DNA of 64,000 bases from Arthrobacter sp. MYb23 (GCF_002979775.1 NZ_PCPR01000020.1:39271-103270); one strand, 5' to 3'; numbered from the stretch's first letter, positions 8,076 through 17,036 are shown. Notes: generated by a model from the sequence alone, not told the origin. Numbers and translations are program-made.

Positions 8076-8743
8076 TCAAGCTTGTTGCCTGCGATATGGC
8101 CGGAACCACCATCGACGAACACGGGGACGTGTACGTTGCCCTTGCCCGCTGCGTTGAAGAAACCGGTGTGAGCACCACGCCGGAGGCTGTGCAGGAATGG
8201 ATGGGCGCGGACAAAGTCGAGGCCATCACGGCACTGATCCAGGCCGGCGGCGGCAGTGCCACGCCGGAAGTGGTGGCTGCCGCCTTCATCCGCTTCAAGG
8301 AACTGCTCGTGGAGTTCTACGACACCAACCCCCCGGTGGCGCTCGAAGGCGTGGAAGATGCGTTCCGTGAACTCCGCAATCAGGGCATCAAGGTGGCGCT
8401 GACCACCGGCTTCTCACGCGACGTCGCCGAGCCCCTGCTGGAGCGGCTGGGATGGGGCGTCGGCGACGATCACTTGCTGGACGCCGTCGTATGTTCCGAC
8501 GAAGTAGCCGCCGGCCGCCCCGCGCCCCACATGATTCACCGGGCCATGGAACTGACCGGCGTGCAGGACGTCCGCGCCGTGATTGCTGCCGGGGATACCG
8601 TGAATGACCTCGCCGCAGCCAACAACGCAGGCGTCACCGCCGTGGGCGTCCTCACCGGCAAGCTGGGCCGCGAAGACCTCGCAGTGCACCCGCACCACCA
8701 CATCCTGGACGGCGTGAAGGACATTCCGGCGCTGCTTTCGTAG
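8072..8743 (+). CDS. Phosphonatase-like HAD hydrolase (PhnX-related, TIGR03351-like)
   Basis: 223-residue HAD hydrolase. The nucleophile motif is CDMAGTTID (Asp8, Ala10, Thr12), the same D-x-A-G-T-T form as phosphonoacetaldehyde hydrolase rather than the usual D-x-D. AAGDTVNDLAAANNAG is motif IV. Lys48 in the cap (GADKVEAI) is near the place of the Schiff-base lysine of PhnX, though I could not align it rigorously. The predicted reaction is hydrolysis of phosphonoacetaldehyde to acetaldehyde and phosphate. The ATGA overlap with gntR and the neighbouring phnCDE support the role. Confidence 0.85.
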   Translation: MIKLVACDMAGTTIDEHGDVYVALARCVEETGVSTTPEAVQEWMGADKVEAITALIQAGGGSATPEVVAAAFIRFKELLVEFYDTNPPVALEGVEDAFRELRNQGIKVALTTGFSRDVAEPLLERLGWGVGDDHLLDAVVCSDEVAAGRPAPHMIHRAMELTGVQDVRAVIAAGDTVNDLAAANNAGVTAVGVLTGKLGREDLAVHPHHHILDGVKDIPALLS

Positions 8744-8831
8744 CGTCCGGCGATTGGCTGGATGTTCGTTTGCTTGGGCGCTCGGCGCCGTCCGTTTGGT
8801 TGGGGACGTCTGGCATGGAAGATTGGGACCC

Positions 8832-9272
8832 GTGAAATTCCTTCACCCGTCACCCAAGTCCTCCTCCCGCGGCGTCACCATCCTGAGGGTGGTTTTCGGC
8901 GCGCTCCTCATGGTCCATGGCTTCCAAAAGTTCATGGCCGGGCATGCTGCGTTCGCCGCGTCTGTTGCCGCCATGGGCGTGCAGAAGCCGGAGATCGTGG
9001 CGTGGCTGGTGATCGCCGGTGAATTGGGCCTTGGCCTGCTCCTGGTGCTCGGCGCCCTGACCCGGGTTGCCGGCTTCCTGGCGGCGATCATGTTCGCAGG
9101 AATCTGGTTCGTGACCGAAGCGGGCAAGCCCTTGCTCACGGACAAGTCCGGCGTCACCGCCGAACTCCTGATCATTTACGTGGCTATCTCCATCGCGTTC
9201 GTGTTCCTCGGACCCGGCGCGCTGTCCGTGGACCGCAAACTGGCTCGGCAGCCAGCCCGCCAAGGGCGTTAA
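8832..9272 (+). CDS. DoxX-family membrane protein
   Basis: 146-residue integral membrane protein with about four hydrophobic helices. The first carries the DoxX-like ILRVVFGALLMVHGFQKF, and WLVIAGELGLGLLLVLGALT is the typical second/third helix region. The GTG at 8832 gives the family length; an in-frame ATG at 8754 would add 26 unrelated residues. Family members are linked to redox and thiol stress, but a specific role cannot be assigned. It is 88 nt after the PhnX-like gene and may be read from it. Confidence 0.8.
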   Translation: MKFLHPSPKSSSRGVTILRVVFGALLMVHGFQKFMAGHAAFAASVAAMGVQKPEIVAWLVIAGELGLGLLLVLGALTRVAGFLAAIMFAGIWFVTEAGKPLLTDKSGVTAELLIIYVAISIAFVFLGPGALSVDRKLARQPARQGR

Positions 9273-9277
9273 TACGA

Positions 9278-9291
9278 GTGAGTTAACTCAC
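9278..9291. repeat. 14-bp perfect palindrome between convergent genes
   Basis: GTGAGTTAACTCAC lies in the 61-bp space between the converging DoxX and Gfo/Idh genes. It is too short and lacks a T-run, so a terminator role is uncertain. Confidence 0.5.
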
Positions 9292-9333
9292 GACGGCGGT
9301 GCGCACCCAGGGAGCCAACCCACTGAGCCCTAC

Positions 9334-10404
9334 TCACCGAGCGTCGTTGGGGTACCGGATACCCAGCTGAGACCGCACACCGTCAAAAAGGCGCATGACG
9401 TTGACCGAGTCCTCCAGCGGCATGACCGGGCTTTCGCTCAGGCCTTGCTGGATGCAACGGGTGACTTCTCGGAGTTCGTAGGTGTAGCCGATGCCCACCA
9501 CATCAAACTGTTCGCGCCGCGGCTCGTCCCAACCAATCCTGATGAGCAGCTCGCGGGGGTTGTTTACGGAGCCAACGGTCTGCAGGAACCCGAGCCCGCC
9601 GGCCACAGTGGCAGTCCGCGGTCCATGTGCCATCAACGAGGACGTCAGCTGTGCCTGCGCACCCGTGTCATAGCCGAGGGTCAGTGCGTTCTGGCTGTCC
9701 ACGCCGTCGTCGTTGAGCGTGCCGATCGCGGTGACCGACTGCGGGAAGCCCAGCGTTCCCAGTGCCCACAGCAGCGGGTAGACGGTGATGTCCAGGAGCG
9801 CTCCGCCGCCATCGTTGAGAGCCCAGATTCGTGCGGCGGGATCGTAGGGTGCCGGGAATCCGAGGTCGGCACTGACCCACTGGATCTGTCCAAGCTCACC
9901 GGAAGCGGCTATCTCGAAGGCCCGCTGCATGCTCGGAAGGAAACGGCTCCATACGGCTTCCATGAAGAACACGTTCTGCTCCCGGGCGAGCTTCACCAAC
10001 TCGGTGGCTTCGCGGGCGTTGATGGTGAGGGCTTTCTCGCACAAGACGTGCTTCCCTGCCCGCAGAGCTGCTGAAGCAATCTGGAAATGTTGGGCATGCG
10101 GCGTAGCCACGTAGACCACGTCCACGGCGGGATCCTCGAACAGGCGCTGGTAGCCGGGTACGTCGCCGTCGTCCCCGTAGCCCTTGGTGAAGCCAAGCGT
10201 GCGGGCGAACGCATCTGCGGCTGCCTGGGTGCGGGAGCTCACGGCGTATAACTCCGCATCTTCAAGCAATGCCAAGTCCTGAGACACACTGTTGGCGATG
10301 TTGCCCGTGGACACCACTCCCCACCGCAGCGGCCGCCCGGTTGCTGCCCGGGGATCCTGGTTGGTCTGGGTGGAAAGCCACGGCACGGCGATAGGGAGTG
10401 TCAT
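9334..10404 (-). CDS. Gfo/Idh/MocA-family oxidoreductase
   Basis: 356-residue NAD(P)-dependent dehydrogenase. An N-terminal Rossmann fold starts RWGVVSTGNIANSV (about 28-41), the catalytic-lysine motif is HVLCEKALTINA, and DPAARIWALNDGGGALLDI is typical of the C-terminal domain of the dimeric dihydrodiol dehydrogenase-like branch. The ATG at 10404 is chosen because upstream codons translate the repeat array, giving Pro/Arg-rich low-complexity sequence. Substrate is probably a sugar or polyol, not resolvable here. It stands alone on the minus strand. Confidence 0.85.
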   Translation of the reverse strand: MTLPIAVPWLSTQTNQDPRAATGRPLRWGVVSTGNIANSVSQDLALLEDAELYAVSSRTQAAADAFARTLGFTKGYGDDGDVPGYQRLFEDPAVDVVYVATPHAQHFQIASAALRAGKHVLCEKALTINAREATELVKLAREQNVFFMEAVWSRFLPSMQRAFEIAASGELGQIQWVSADLGFPAPYDPAARIWALNDGGGALLDITVYPLLWALGTLGFPQSVTAIGTLNDDGVDSQNALTLGYDTGAQAQLTSSLMAHGPRTATVAGGLGFLQTVGSVNNPRELLIRIGWDEPRREQFDVVGIGYTYELREVTRCIQQGLSESPVMPLEDSVNVMRLFDGVRSQLGIRYPNDAR

Positions 10405-11200
10405 GCGTTTTATCCTCTCATTTCGGGCAGGCGTTGGCGGGCGTTGGCGGCGACAGAGGCTTGGGCGCACCCTTTTGCGCCGATCGCTCCCGTAATCTCT
10501 GGTGCGCCCGGCGGGTACGGGTGCGCCCGCGGGGAACAGGGGTGCGTACGGCGGGAATGGGTGCGCCCGGGGGAACGTGGGGCGCGCGCAGTGGGAATGG
10601 GTGCGCTGGCTTGAGTGGGTCAAGGCCGGGCCTGGTAAGTGGGGGCGAGTTGCTTGGTGCGCACCCTTTTTGCGCCGATCGCTCCCGTAACCTCTGGTGC
10701 GTGCGGCGGGAATGGGTGCGCTCGGGGGAACGTGGGGTGCATGGAGTGGGTATGGGGTGCGCTGGCTTGGGTGGGTCAAGGCCGGGCCTGGTAAGTGGGG
10801 GCGAGTTTGCCTGGTGTGCACCCTTTTGCGCCGACCGCTCCCGTAACCTCTGGTGCGCCTGGCGGGTACGGGTGCGCCCTTGGGGAACAAAGTGTGCGCC
10901 CGGCGGGTACGGTAGCGCTCGCGGGGAACGTGTGGTGCGGGCTTGGGCTTGGGCTGGGGCAAAGCCGGCCCTGGTTAGTGGGGGTTAGTTTGCTTGGTGC
11001 GCACCCTTTTTCGCCGCGCGCTCCCGTAACCTCTGGTGCGCCCGGCGGGTATGGGTGCGCTCGTGGGGAACGTGGGGTGCATGGAGTGGGTATGGGTGCG
11101 CCCGGCGGGTACCGGTGCGCCCGCGAGGAGCAAGGGGTGCGCCCGGCGGGAATGGGTGCGCCCGCGAGAAACGGGCTGGTAGCGTCGGCCGGGAAGAACA
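10405..11200. repeat. G-rich intergenic repeat array, four ~160-195 bp units with ~20-bp subrepeats
   Basis: About 800 bp between divergent genes consist of four units. Their cores (GCGCACCCTTTTTGCGCC, then CGCTCCCGTAACCTCTGG) start near 10465, 10659, 10816 and 10999. Units 2-4 are preceded by a shared shoulder (AAGGCCGGGCCTGGTAAGTG). Between cores run degenerate copies of GGTGCGCCCGGCGGGTAYGG and CGCGGGGAACGTGGGGTGC. All frames are open on both strands because the DNA has few A/T codons, so no coding claim is made. No spacers, transposase or CRISPR features are present. Confidence 0.85.
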
Positions 11201-11214
11201 GTTATTGGGGGAAC

Positions 11215-11589
11215 GTGGAAACGAAAATAAAGAAGCCTTCAGCGGGCCCGCAAATTGCGTCAATGGTGCTCGGCGTGGTGGGATCAGTGCTTTCCCTGCC
11301 GGTGGCAGCACTGCTCGGATTTGCGTTGGGGCTTTACCCAAGCCGAATGGAATGCACTACGGGCACGTACGGCTCAGGCTGCTATGAAGGCGATCTTCTC
11401 AATGCCACTATCCTTTTCGCCTTGGTTTACCTGCCATTCCTTCTGCCGACTGTCGCCATTACCCAATTGCAGCGAAGCAAAGGGCGCAGAACCACGGATT
11501 TCATACCCTTGATCGTTCTGTGCGTCGTGCCAGCGGCAGTGATTGTGCTGTGTGCCGTACTGGCCCTGATATCTCCTGGCTCGCTCTGA
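11215..11589 (+). CDS. Small hypothetical membrane protein
   Basis: About 124 residues with two to three hydrophobic segments: ASMVLGVVGSVLSLPVAAL, LLNATILFALVYLPFLLPTV and FIPLIVLCVVPAAVIVLCAV. Two cysteines (MECTTG, GCYEG) lie in the first loop. GTG at 11215 with GGGGGA just upstream is the best start. The open frame extends upstream through the repeat array, where translation is low-complexity and probably not used; an internal ATG at 11263 is an alternative. I recognise no family. It may belong with the ABC genes downstream. Confidence 0.6.
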   Translation: METKIKKPSAGPQIASMVLGVVGSVLSLPVAALLGFALGLYPSRMECTTGTYGSGCYEGDLLNATILFALVYLPFLLPTVAITQLQRSKGRRTTDFIPLIVLCVVPAAVIVLCAVLALISPGSL

Positions 11590-11713
11590 TGACCCGACAC
11601 AGTAAGCATTCTGTCAAGTCATAGGAATGCCCGGCGTACCGAAATTCCTCGCCTAGGCTTAGGCAATCATCCCTCGCAGAGGTTCTGTGGGGAGTTACCG
11701 AAATGGAGCAGGG

Positions 11714-12814
11714 ATGGGTACTTTTCGGCGCGTCATTTTGCCGGTTTCCTGGTTGTTGGTTTTCGCGGTTATTGCTGTGGCCTTAGTCAAAATCGCTTTT
11801 GTGGATGGCCTGGAATCGGCCGCTGCGGGGCCCGCACCTTTGGCGCAGGTGGATATCCCGGTGGTCCCGGCAACCGGGGCTACCGTCACTAACACCGTGG
11901 AAATCAAGGGCACCGTCCAGAGCGACCCCGCCGAGACCGTCCGCAGCACCTCGGCCGGAAAAGTAGTTCAGGTTTTTGTGGAGCAAGGCGCAACCGTGTC
12001 CAAAGGTGACGCCCTTTTCCAGGTCAAAGCCGAGCGCGCAGTCACCGCCCAGCAGCCGTCACAGGATGGTCCGCAAACAGCGCCCAAGCCTGTTTACGAC
12101 TACTTCGACGTCCTCGCTCCGAGCGCCGGAACCCTGCAGCAGCTCACCACCCTCATGGACCAGCAGGTCACTGTGGGCGAGGCCGTGGGCAAGATCGATC
12201 CCGGAACATACACGGTGGCCGGTTCCGTGACGGCCGCCCAACAGTACCGCCTGCTGGGGAAGCCGGGTCCTGCCGAGATTGTTTTGGTGGGTGGTCCTGC
12301 ACCGTTTCAGTGTGCCGATGTGACGCTCAAGAACAACGCGTCCGACGACGGCGGCGCGGCCTCGGGCGGGCTGGCCGCCACAGGTGGGGGTGTCGGAAGG
12401 GGCATCGGCGCAGCCATGGTCGGTCCCGGAAACGGAAGCGGAAGCCAGCCGGAGGAAGGCGGCACTCCCACGGGAACGCTGAGCTGCCCGATTCCTTCGG
12501 GCCAGCAGGTCTTTGCGGGACTTGGTGCGACCATGACCGTCAGCGCCGGCGTTGCTCCTGACGTCGTGACTGTCCCTCTGACGTCAGTGAAGGGCAGTGT
12601 GAAGGACGGGATTGTGTGGATCGCGGGCCCGGGAGGAACGGGTGCCGCTCCTGAGCAGCGCACTGTTCAGCTGGGGCTCAACGATGGTTCCGTGGTGGAA
12701 GTGACCTCCGGGTTGGCCGAGGGCGAGCAGGTACTCGAATTCGTTCCCGGGGCACCGGCCGTTCAGGATCCCATGATGGGTCCGGGCCAGGCCGTCTACG
12801 GTCCGATGGGCTAA
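11714..12814 (+). CDS. Membrane-fusion (HlyD/RND adaptor-like) protein of an ABC export system
   Basis: 366-residue secreted or membrane-anchored adaptor. It has one N-terminal transmembrane helix (about 8-28), a split lipoyl/barrel-sandwich region (VRSTSAGKVVQVFVEQGATV, then a gap, then FDVLAPSAGTLQ), and a C-terminal beta-barrel ending with GLAEGEQVLEFVPG. A Gly/Ser-rich low-complexity stretch lies at about 220-260. The ATG at 11714 has GGAGCAGG upstream. It sits 4 nt before the ATPase and is co-transcribed with the FtsX-type permease. This is the MacA-MacB arrangement, with probable export of a small molecule or peptide. Confidence 0.82.
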   Translation: MGTFRRVILPVSWLLVFAVIAVALVKIAFVDGLESAAAGPAPLAQVDIPVVPATGATVTNTVEIKGTVQSDPAETVRSTSAGKVVQVFVEQGATVSKGDALFQVKAERAVTAQQPSQDGPQTAPKPVYDYFDVLAPSAGTLQQLTTLMDQQVTVGEAVGKIDPGTYTVAGSVTAAQQYRLLGKPGPAEIVLVGGPAPFQCADVTLKNNASDDGGAASGGLAATGGGVGRGIGAAMVGPGNGSGSQPEEGGTPTGTLSCPIPSGQQVFAGLGATMTVSAGVAPDVVTVPLTSVKGSVKDGIVWIAGPGGTGAAPEQRTVQLGLNDGSVVEVTSGLAEGEQVLEFVPGAPAVQDPMMGPGQAVYGPMG

Positions 12815-12818
12815 GGGC

Positions 12819-13547
12819 GTGGACGAAACAAGCAAAGAAACGCTGGTCAGCCTGCGATCCGTCACGAGATCCGTGCAGCTGCCCGATGACCAGCAACTGA
12901 ATATCCTCCGGGGCATTGATCTGGAAGTTCGTAGTGGGGACCACGCCGCAATCGTGGGCCGTTCCGGCTGCGGCAAATCAACACTGCTCAACCTGCTGGG
13001 CCTTCTGGACATCCCGACGTCGGGGGACCTTGAGTTCCTGGGGCAGCCCGCGGACCGGTTGGGCAACAACGCCCGCGCCCGGTTGAGGGGTTCCACTGTT
13101 GGCTTCGTTTTCCAGCAGTTCAACCTGTTGCCCGGCCGCAGTGCCTTGGACAATGTCATTACGCCGCTGTTCTATGCCAAAGGCAAGGAATTCTGGCGGC
13201 GCCGCGAGATCGCCATGGACATGCTGGACCGCGTTGGCCTCGCTTCCCGGGCCAACACCATGCCCAATATGCTCTCCGGAGGCGAGCAGCAGCGCGTGGC
13301 GATCGCCCGTGCCTTGGTGCGCAGGCCGAGGCTGATTTTGGCCGATGAACCTACCGGTGCGCTGGACGTGGAAACGGGGCAGTCCGTCATGGCTCTCCTG
13401 GACACGGTGGCCACGGAAACAGCTGCGGCTTTGGTGACCATCACGCACGACACCAACGTCGCAGCCTTGGCCCGGGCTTGCTACCGCCTGGATTCCGGGG
13501 TGCTCAGCCCGCTGCCGGCGGCGCAGACTGCAGGGGTGGGCGCATGA
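12819..13547 (+). CDS. MacB/LolD-type ABC transporter ATP-binding protein
   Basis: 242-residue ATPase with Walker A GRSGCGKST at 47-55, signature LSGGEQQRVA and Walker B LILADEPTGALD. The GEQQRVA and DEPTGALD forms are diagnostic of the MacB/LolD/FtsE branch. GTG start 4 nt after the adaptor gene; the stop overlaps the permease ATG as ATGA. Confidence 0.9.
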   Translation: MDETSKETLVSLRSVTRSVQLPDDQQLNILRGIDLEVRSGDHAAIVGRSGCGKSTLLNLLGLLDIPTSGDLEFLGQPADRLGNNARARLRGSTVGFVFQQFNLLPGRSALDNVITPLFYAKGKEFWRRREIAMDMLDRVGLASRANTMPNMLSGGEQQRVAIARALVRRPRLILADEPTGALDVETGQSVMALLDTVATETAAALVTITHDTNVAALARACYRLDSGVLSPLPAAQTAGVGA

Positions 13548-14725
13548 CCGGCTTCATTTCCACGCTGGTTGAAGCGTGGCAGGAACTCCGCATCAACAAA
13601 GTGCGCATTCTCCTGGCCCTTCTTGGTGTTGCGTTGTCCGTTGCGGCGTTGACCTCGGTGGTGGGCGTAGGAAGTTTGGCCCGCGAAGGCATGAAGGTTC
13701 AGTCAGAGCGAAATGGTGGCCGCGTGGCCACGCTCTCCTTGATGGTGCACGGGCAGAACATGCCTGATCCGGCAAAACTTGAGAAGGCCTACCAAGGCAT
13801 TCAACAGCGCTACGGCATCACTACTTCCACGCATGTCAGCCAGACCCAGGCCGGCTTTCAGTTTCCCCGAGGCGTGACTACTGTCAACGTGACCATCGTG
13901 GATGTGGGCTATGGCATTATTCACAGGGTCCCGCTGCAGCAAGGCAGCTGGTTCGCGCCCGACGACGGCAAAAGGCTCGCGCCCGCCGTCGTCGTCTCCG
14001 AAGCTTTCTACAATCAGGCGGGCAGGCCAAACCTGACCACCCACCCAACGGTGACCATTCCTGGAGACCAGCCGGCCACGGCGGTGATGATCGGCGTCGT
14101 GCCTGATTCCTACCCGGACACTCCGCCATCGGCGTTCATCCTTACCGAGGGCGCGGCCATGACCGGGATCAAACCCCAGGTGTCCGAGTTCAAAATGTGG
14201 GTGGGCGAGGAACAAGCCGGAGCCCTCACTGCGGCAATCACCGCCGATCTTCAAGGCCAGTTCCCCGGCTACTACGCCCAAGCCAGCCGCATGGATTATG
14301 CCGCATGGGGTGATCCGTTGGCTCCCGTCCAGCTGGTGGTTGGCGGCGTGGCCGGTCTGGTGCTCCTGCTCGGAGCCGTGGGGATGCTCAATATCTCCAT
14401 GGTGACCGTGCGCTACAGGGTCCGTGAAATAGGCATCCGGCGAAGCTTCGGTGCAACGTCCGGACGGATTTTTGTGGGCGTCATGATGGAATCCGTGGTG
14501 GCCACCGCGGTTGCCGGCTTGGCCGGAGTCATGCTGGCAGTCGCAGTGGTGAAGCACCCGTGGATCGAATCGAAGGTGGCGCCGGGTCTGACCGAATACC
14601 CGGCTTTCCCTATCGAGGCTGCGCTGATGGGCTTCGGTGCCGCCGTCCTTGTGGGCGCACTCGCCGGAGCCATTCCTGCGCTCGTGGCGGTGCGCGTCAA
14701 GGTCATCGACGCGATCCGGTTCTGA
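13544..14725 (+). CDS. MacB/FtsX-type ABC transporter permease
   Basis: 393-residue permease. One N-terminal helix (ILLALLGVALSVAALTSVVG) is followed by a large extracytoplasmic MacB-like domain. The C-terminal FtsX domain has three helices beginning about VVGGVAGLVLLLGAVGMLN and the conserved REIGIRRSFGAT loop. It completes the adaptor-ATPase-permease operon. Its 3' end overlaps the end of the convergent ABC ATPase gene by 23 bp. Confidence 0.88.
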   Translation: MTGFISTLVEAWQELRINKVRILLALLGVALSVAALTSVVGVGSLAREGMKVQSERNGGRVATLSLMVHGQNMPDPAKLEKAYQGIQQRYGITTSTHVSQTQAGFQFPRGVTTVNVTIVDVGYGIIHRVPLQQGSWFAPDDGKRLAPAVVVSEAFYNQAGRPNLTTHPTVTIPGDQPATAVMIGVVPDSYPDTPPSAFILTEGAAMTGIKPQVSEFKMWVGEEQAGALTAAITADLQGQFPGYYAQASRMDYAAWGDPLAPVQLVVGGVAGLVLLLGAVGMLNISMVTVRYRVREIGIRRSFGATSGRIFVGVMMESVVATAVAGLAGVMLAVAVVKHPWIESKVAPGLTEYPAFPIEAALMGFGAAVLVGALAGAIPALVAVRVKVIDAIRF

Positions 14726-15395
14726 CCTCCTCGGTAAGCCTGCCCTGCTGAAGCCGGAAGCAGCGCTCGGTTTTCTGGGCCAGGCTGCGGTCGTGCGTGA
14801 CTACCAGGATGGTGGTGTTGTGATCTCGGCTCAGGGAGCTCAACAGTTCAATGATGTGCTCGCCGGTTTGCTCATCGAGGTTCCCGGTGGGCTCATCGGC
14901 GAGGATCAGCTTGGGCTCGTTGGCCAGCGCCCGGGCAATCGCCACGCGCTGCTGCTCCCCGCCGGACAATCGGTTGGTGCGGCGCGAGTGCTTCTCCGGA
15001 TCCAACTGCACCTGTTCCAACAGCTCTTTGGCCCGTTGCAGCCTGGCCGCCTTGCGGACGCCGGCGAACTCCATGGGCAGCATGACGTTGTCCACTGCGC
15101 TGAGGTTGGGGATCAGGTTGAACTGCTGGAACACGAACCCGATGTCCCGCCGACGGTACTCGGTCAGTTTGCCGTCCGGTAGCCCGGCCAGGCTGACGCC
15201 ATCCACGACGACGTCTCCGGAGGTGGGTTTGTCCAGCGCACCCAGGAGGGACAACAGCGTGCTTTTGCCGCTGCCGCTCTTGCCCACGATGGATGCCAGC
15301 GAGCCCTTCTCCAGCTCGAAGCTGACGCCGTTAACCGGTTTGATGGTCCGGTCACCGGACTTGAACTGACGGACCAGGTCCTTGACTACAATCAC
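14703..15395 (-). CDS. MacB/LolD-type ABC transporter ATP-binding protein (second system)
   Basis: 230-residue ATPase: Walker A GKSGSGKST at 38-46, LSGGEQQRVA signature, ILADEPTGNLDEQTG Walker B. The GNLDEQTG form differs from the paralogue next door (GALDVETG). It is 2 nt downstream of its permease and forms a two-gene operon without its own adaptor. The last 23 bp overlap the convergent permease. Confidence 0.9.
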   Translation of the reverse strand: MIVVKDLVRQFKSGDRTIKPVNGVSFELEKGSLASIVGKSGSGKSTLLSLLGALDKPTSGDVVVDGVSLAGLPDGKLTEYRRRDIGFVFQQFNLIPNLSAVDNVMLPMEFAGVRKAARLQRAKELLEQVQLDPEKHSRRTNRLSGGEQQRVAIARALANEPKLILADEPTGNLDEQTGEHIIELLSSLSRDHNTTILVVTHDRSLAQKTERCFRLQQGRLTEEVRTGSRR

Positions 15396-15397
15396 GG

Positions 15398-16879
15398 CTA
15401 TTCTCCTCGGAGTACTTCGATGGGACGGATACGGGCGGTCAGCAAGGCCGGAACCAACGCGCCGATGATGGCTACTGCGAACACGGCTGCGATGCCGGCA
15501 GCGAGGACCCCGGGGGAGACGCTGGCTGTGACTGAGGTCAGCAGCTGTGAGGCTCCGCCGAAGGGGCCACCTTGACCACCGGCGCCGGGGAATCCACCCC
15601 CAGGGACGCCACCGCCAGGGACCGCACCGTTGGGCATGGCCCCGGCCAGTCCTCCACCGCGCTGGGTGGTGGTGGCCGCTGTCGTGGTGGTGTTCGAACC
15701 AATGAGCGCGGAAGCGATGCCGCCGCTGGCCAGTGAAGCGATCACAGCACCCACCACGCTGCCAAGGGCAACCAGGACCAACGACTCAAGGACGAACTGC
15801 AAGCCGATAGTACGGTTCCGTGCACCGATGGCTTTCAGGACGCCGATTTCGCGGCGGCGCTCGCGGACCAGCATGACCATGATGAGCAGGATGATGATTC
15901 CGGCGGTGGCGAGTGCTGCGATGAACGCGATCAGCGAGATGTTTTTGACACTGTCCAGTGAGCTGACGGCGGTTTCGAGGTTGCGCTGCCCCTGGGTGAC
16001 ATCGGCTTTGGTGGTGCCCAGGGCGTCCTGGACGGCATTTTTGGTGCTGTCCACGTTTTCCATGCTGTTGACCGTGACGATCATGGTGGAGAGCTCATCC
16101 GGGGTTTCTGCCAGTGTTTGGGCTTCCGGGAGGGTCACGTAGACGGCGTTGTTGCCGAAGGTGGTTCCGGCGTCGAAAATGCCGGCCACGGTGAACGTCT
16201 TGTCCTGGATGGTGAACGTGGAGCCCACCGTCAGGTTGTTCTTCTCAGCCAACGACGTGCCCACCAGGGCCTTCGCCTCGGATGCCGAGTAGTCTCCCAA
16301 GCCGGTCCCGCTGGTGATGTCCAGGGCCTTGCCGGTGCTGTCCACCTCGGCGCCGATGCCCGTCGCCGTGATCGGGAGCGTGCGTGCGGGCTGGGTGGTG
16401 GTTCCGGTTGAACCGCTGGCGTTGTTGCGGTTGCCGAGCGTACCGGCGTCGACGGCGGCCGTCAGGTTGGTACTGACTGTCGCCTGCTGCCCGCCGGGGC
16501 CGAAGCCACCCCCGGGTCCGACCTGCTGGGTAGTGCCCGTAGTTGAACCGGTGGATGTCTGAAGACGCAAAGCCTTGGTCCCCACCACCGCCGTCACGTT
16601 GGCCACCGAAGCCGCAGTCTCAGCCTCCGCCGTCGTCAGTGGTTCGCCGCCGCCCTCAAAGCCTTGGCCGCCCGCCGGATTCACTGTCAGGGTGGTGCCC
16701 ACGGAGGCGTTGAGCTCCTGGACCTTGGCGCCCACTGCCTGGTTGGCCACGAGCATGGCCAGTGCCAGGCCGATGGCTACGGCCAGGACGGCAACAACGG
16801 CCGCCGTTCTGATTTTGTTGCGGAAGGCATTGCCTACGCTTCGGGCAAGGACGCTCACGTTTCTCCTCTTGACCTGCAA
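15398..16879 (-). CDS. FtsX-type ABC transporter permease with Gly/Pro-rich insert
   Basis: 493-residue permease: N-terminal helix about 23-47, a large external domain (about 48-310), then the FtsX core with IIILLIMVMLVRERRREIGVL and LQFVLESLVLVALG. Unusually, a Gly/Pro-rich stretch of about 35 residues (GGGVPGGGFPGAGGQGG region, near 410-445) lies in the external loop before the last helix. Thr/Gln/Gly-rich tracts also occur in the external domain. The ATPase follows after 2 nt. The cargo is unknown. Confidence 0.87.
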   Translation of the reverse strand: MQVKRRNVSVLARSVGNAFRNKIRTAAVVAVLAVAIGLALAMLVANQAVGAKVQELNASVGTTLTVNPAGGQGFEGGGEPLTTAEAETAASVANVTAVVGTKALRLQTSTGSTTGTTQQVGPGGGFGPGGQQATVSTNLTAAVDAGTLGNRNNASGSTGTTTQPARTLPITATGIGAEVDSTGKALDITSGTGLGDYSASEAKALVGTSLAEKNNLTVGSTFTIQDKTFTVAGIFDAGTTFGNNAVYVTLPEAQTLAETPDELSTMIVTVNSMENVDSTKNAVQDALGTTKADVTQGQRNLETAVSSLDSVKNISLIAFIAALATAGIIILLIMVMLVRERRREIGVLKAIGARNRTIGLQFVLESLVLVALGSVVGAVIASLASGGIASALIGSNTTTTAATTTQRGGGLAGAMPNGAVPGGGVPGGGFPGAGGQGGPFGGASQLLTSVTASVSPGVLAAGIAAVFAVAIIGALVPALLTARIRPIEVLRGE

Positions 16880-16987
16880 GTTTTAGGGACCCACTGAACG
16901 TGGGCCGCAGATCCAAGACTGGTGAGTACTGCTGTGCGTGGAGCCTGCCGAGGCTATGCGTGGGCTGTGAAAGGTTGCGGGAAAGCG

Positions 16988-17023
16988 AAAGCCCCGGCCC
17001 GCCTGCTGGCGGACCGGGGCTTT
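16988..17023 (-). terminator. Terminator of the sugar ABC operon
   Basis: Hairpin with arms AAAGCCCCGG and CCGGGGCTTT around GC-rich internal pairing, lying downstream of the chvE-like stop on the minus strand. The T-run is short. Confidence 0.75.
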
Positions 17024-17036
17024 CTGGTAAAAGGTG

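Noticed and set aside
10405..10962. N-terminal extension of the Gfo/Idh oxidoreductase through the repeat array
   Set aside because: The added ~186 residues are Pro/Arg/His low-complexity translation of the repeats; the family fold starts after the ATG at 10404.
10405..11200. CRISPR array
   Set aside because: Repeats are long and degenerate, there are no unique equal-length spacers and no cas genes.
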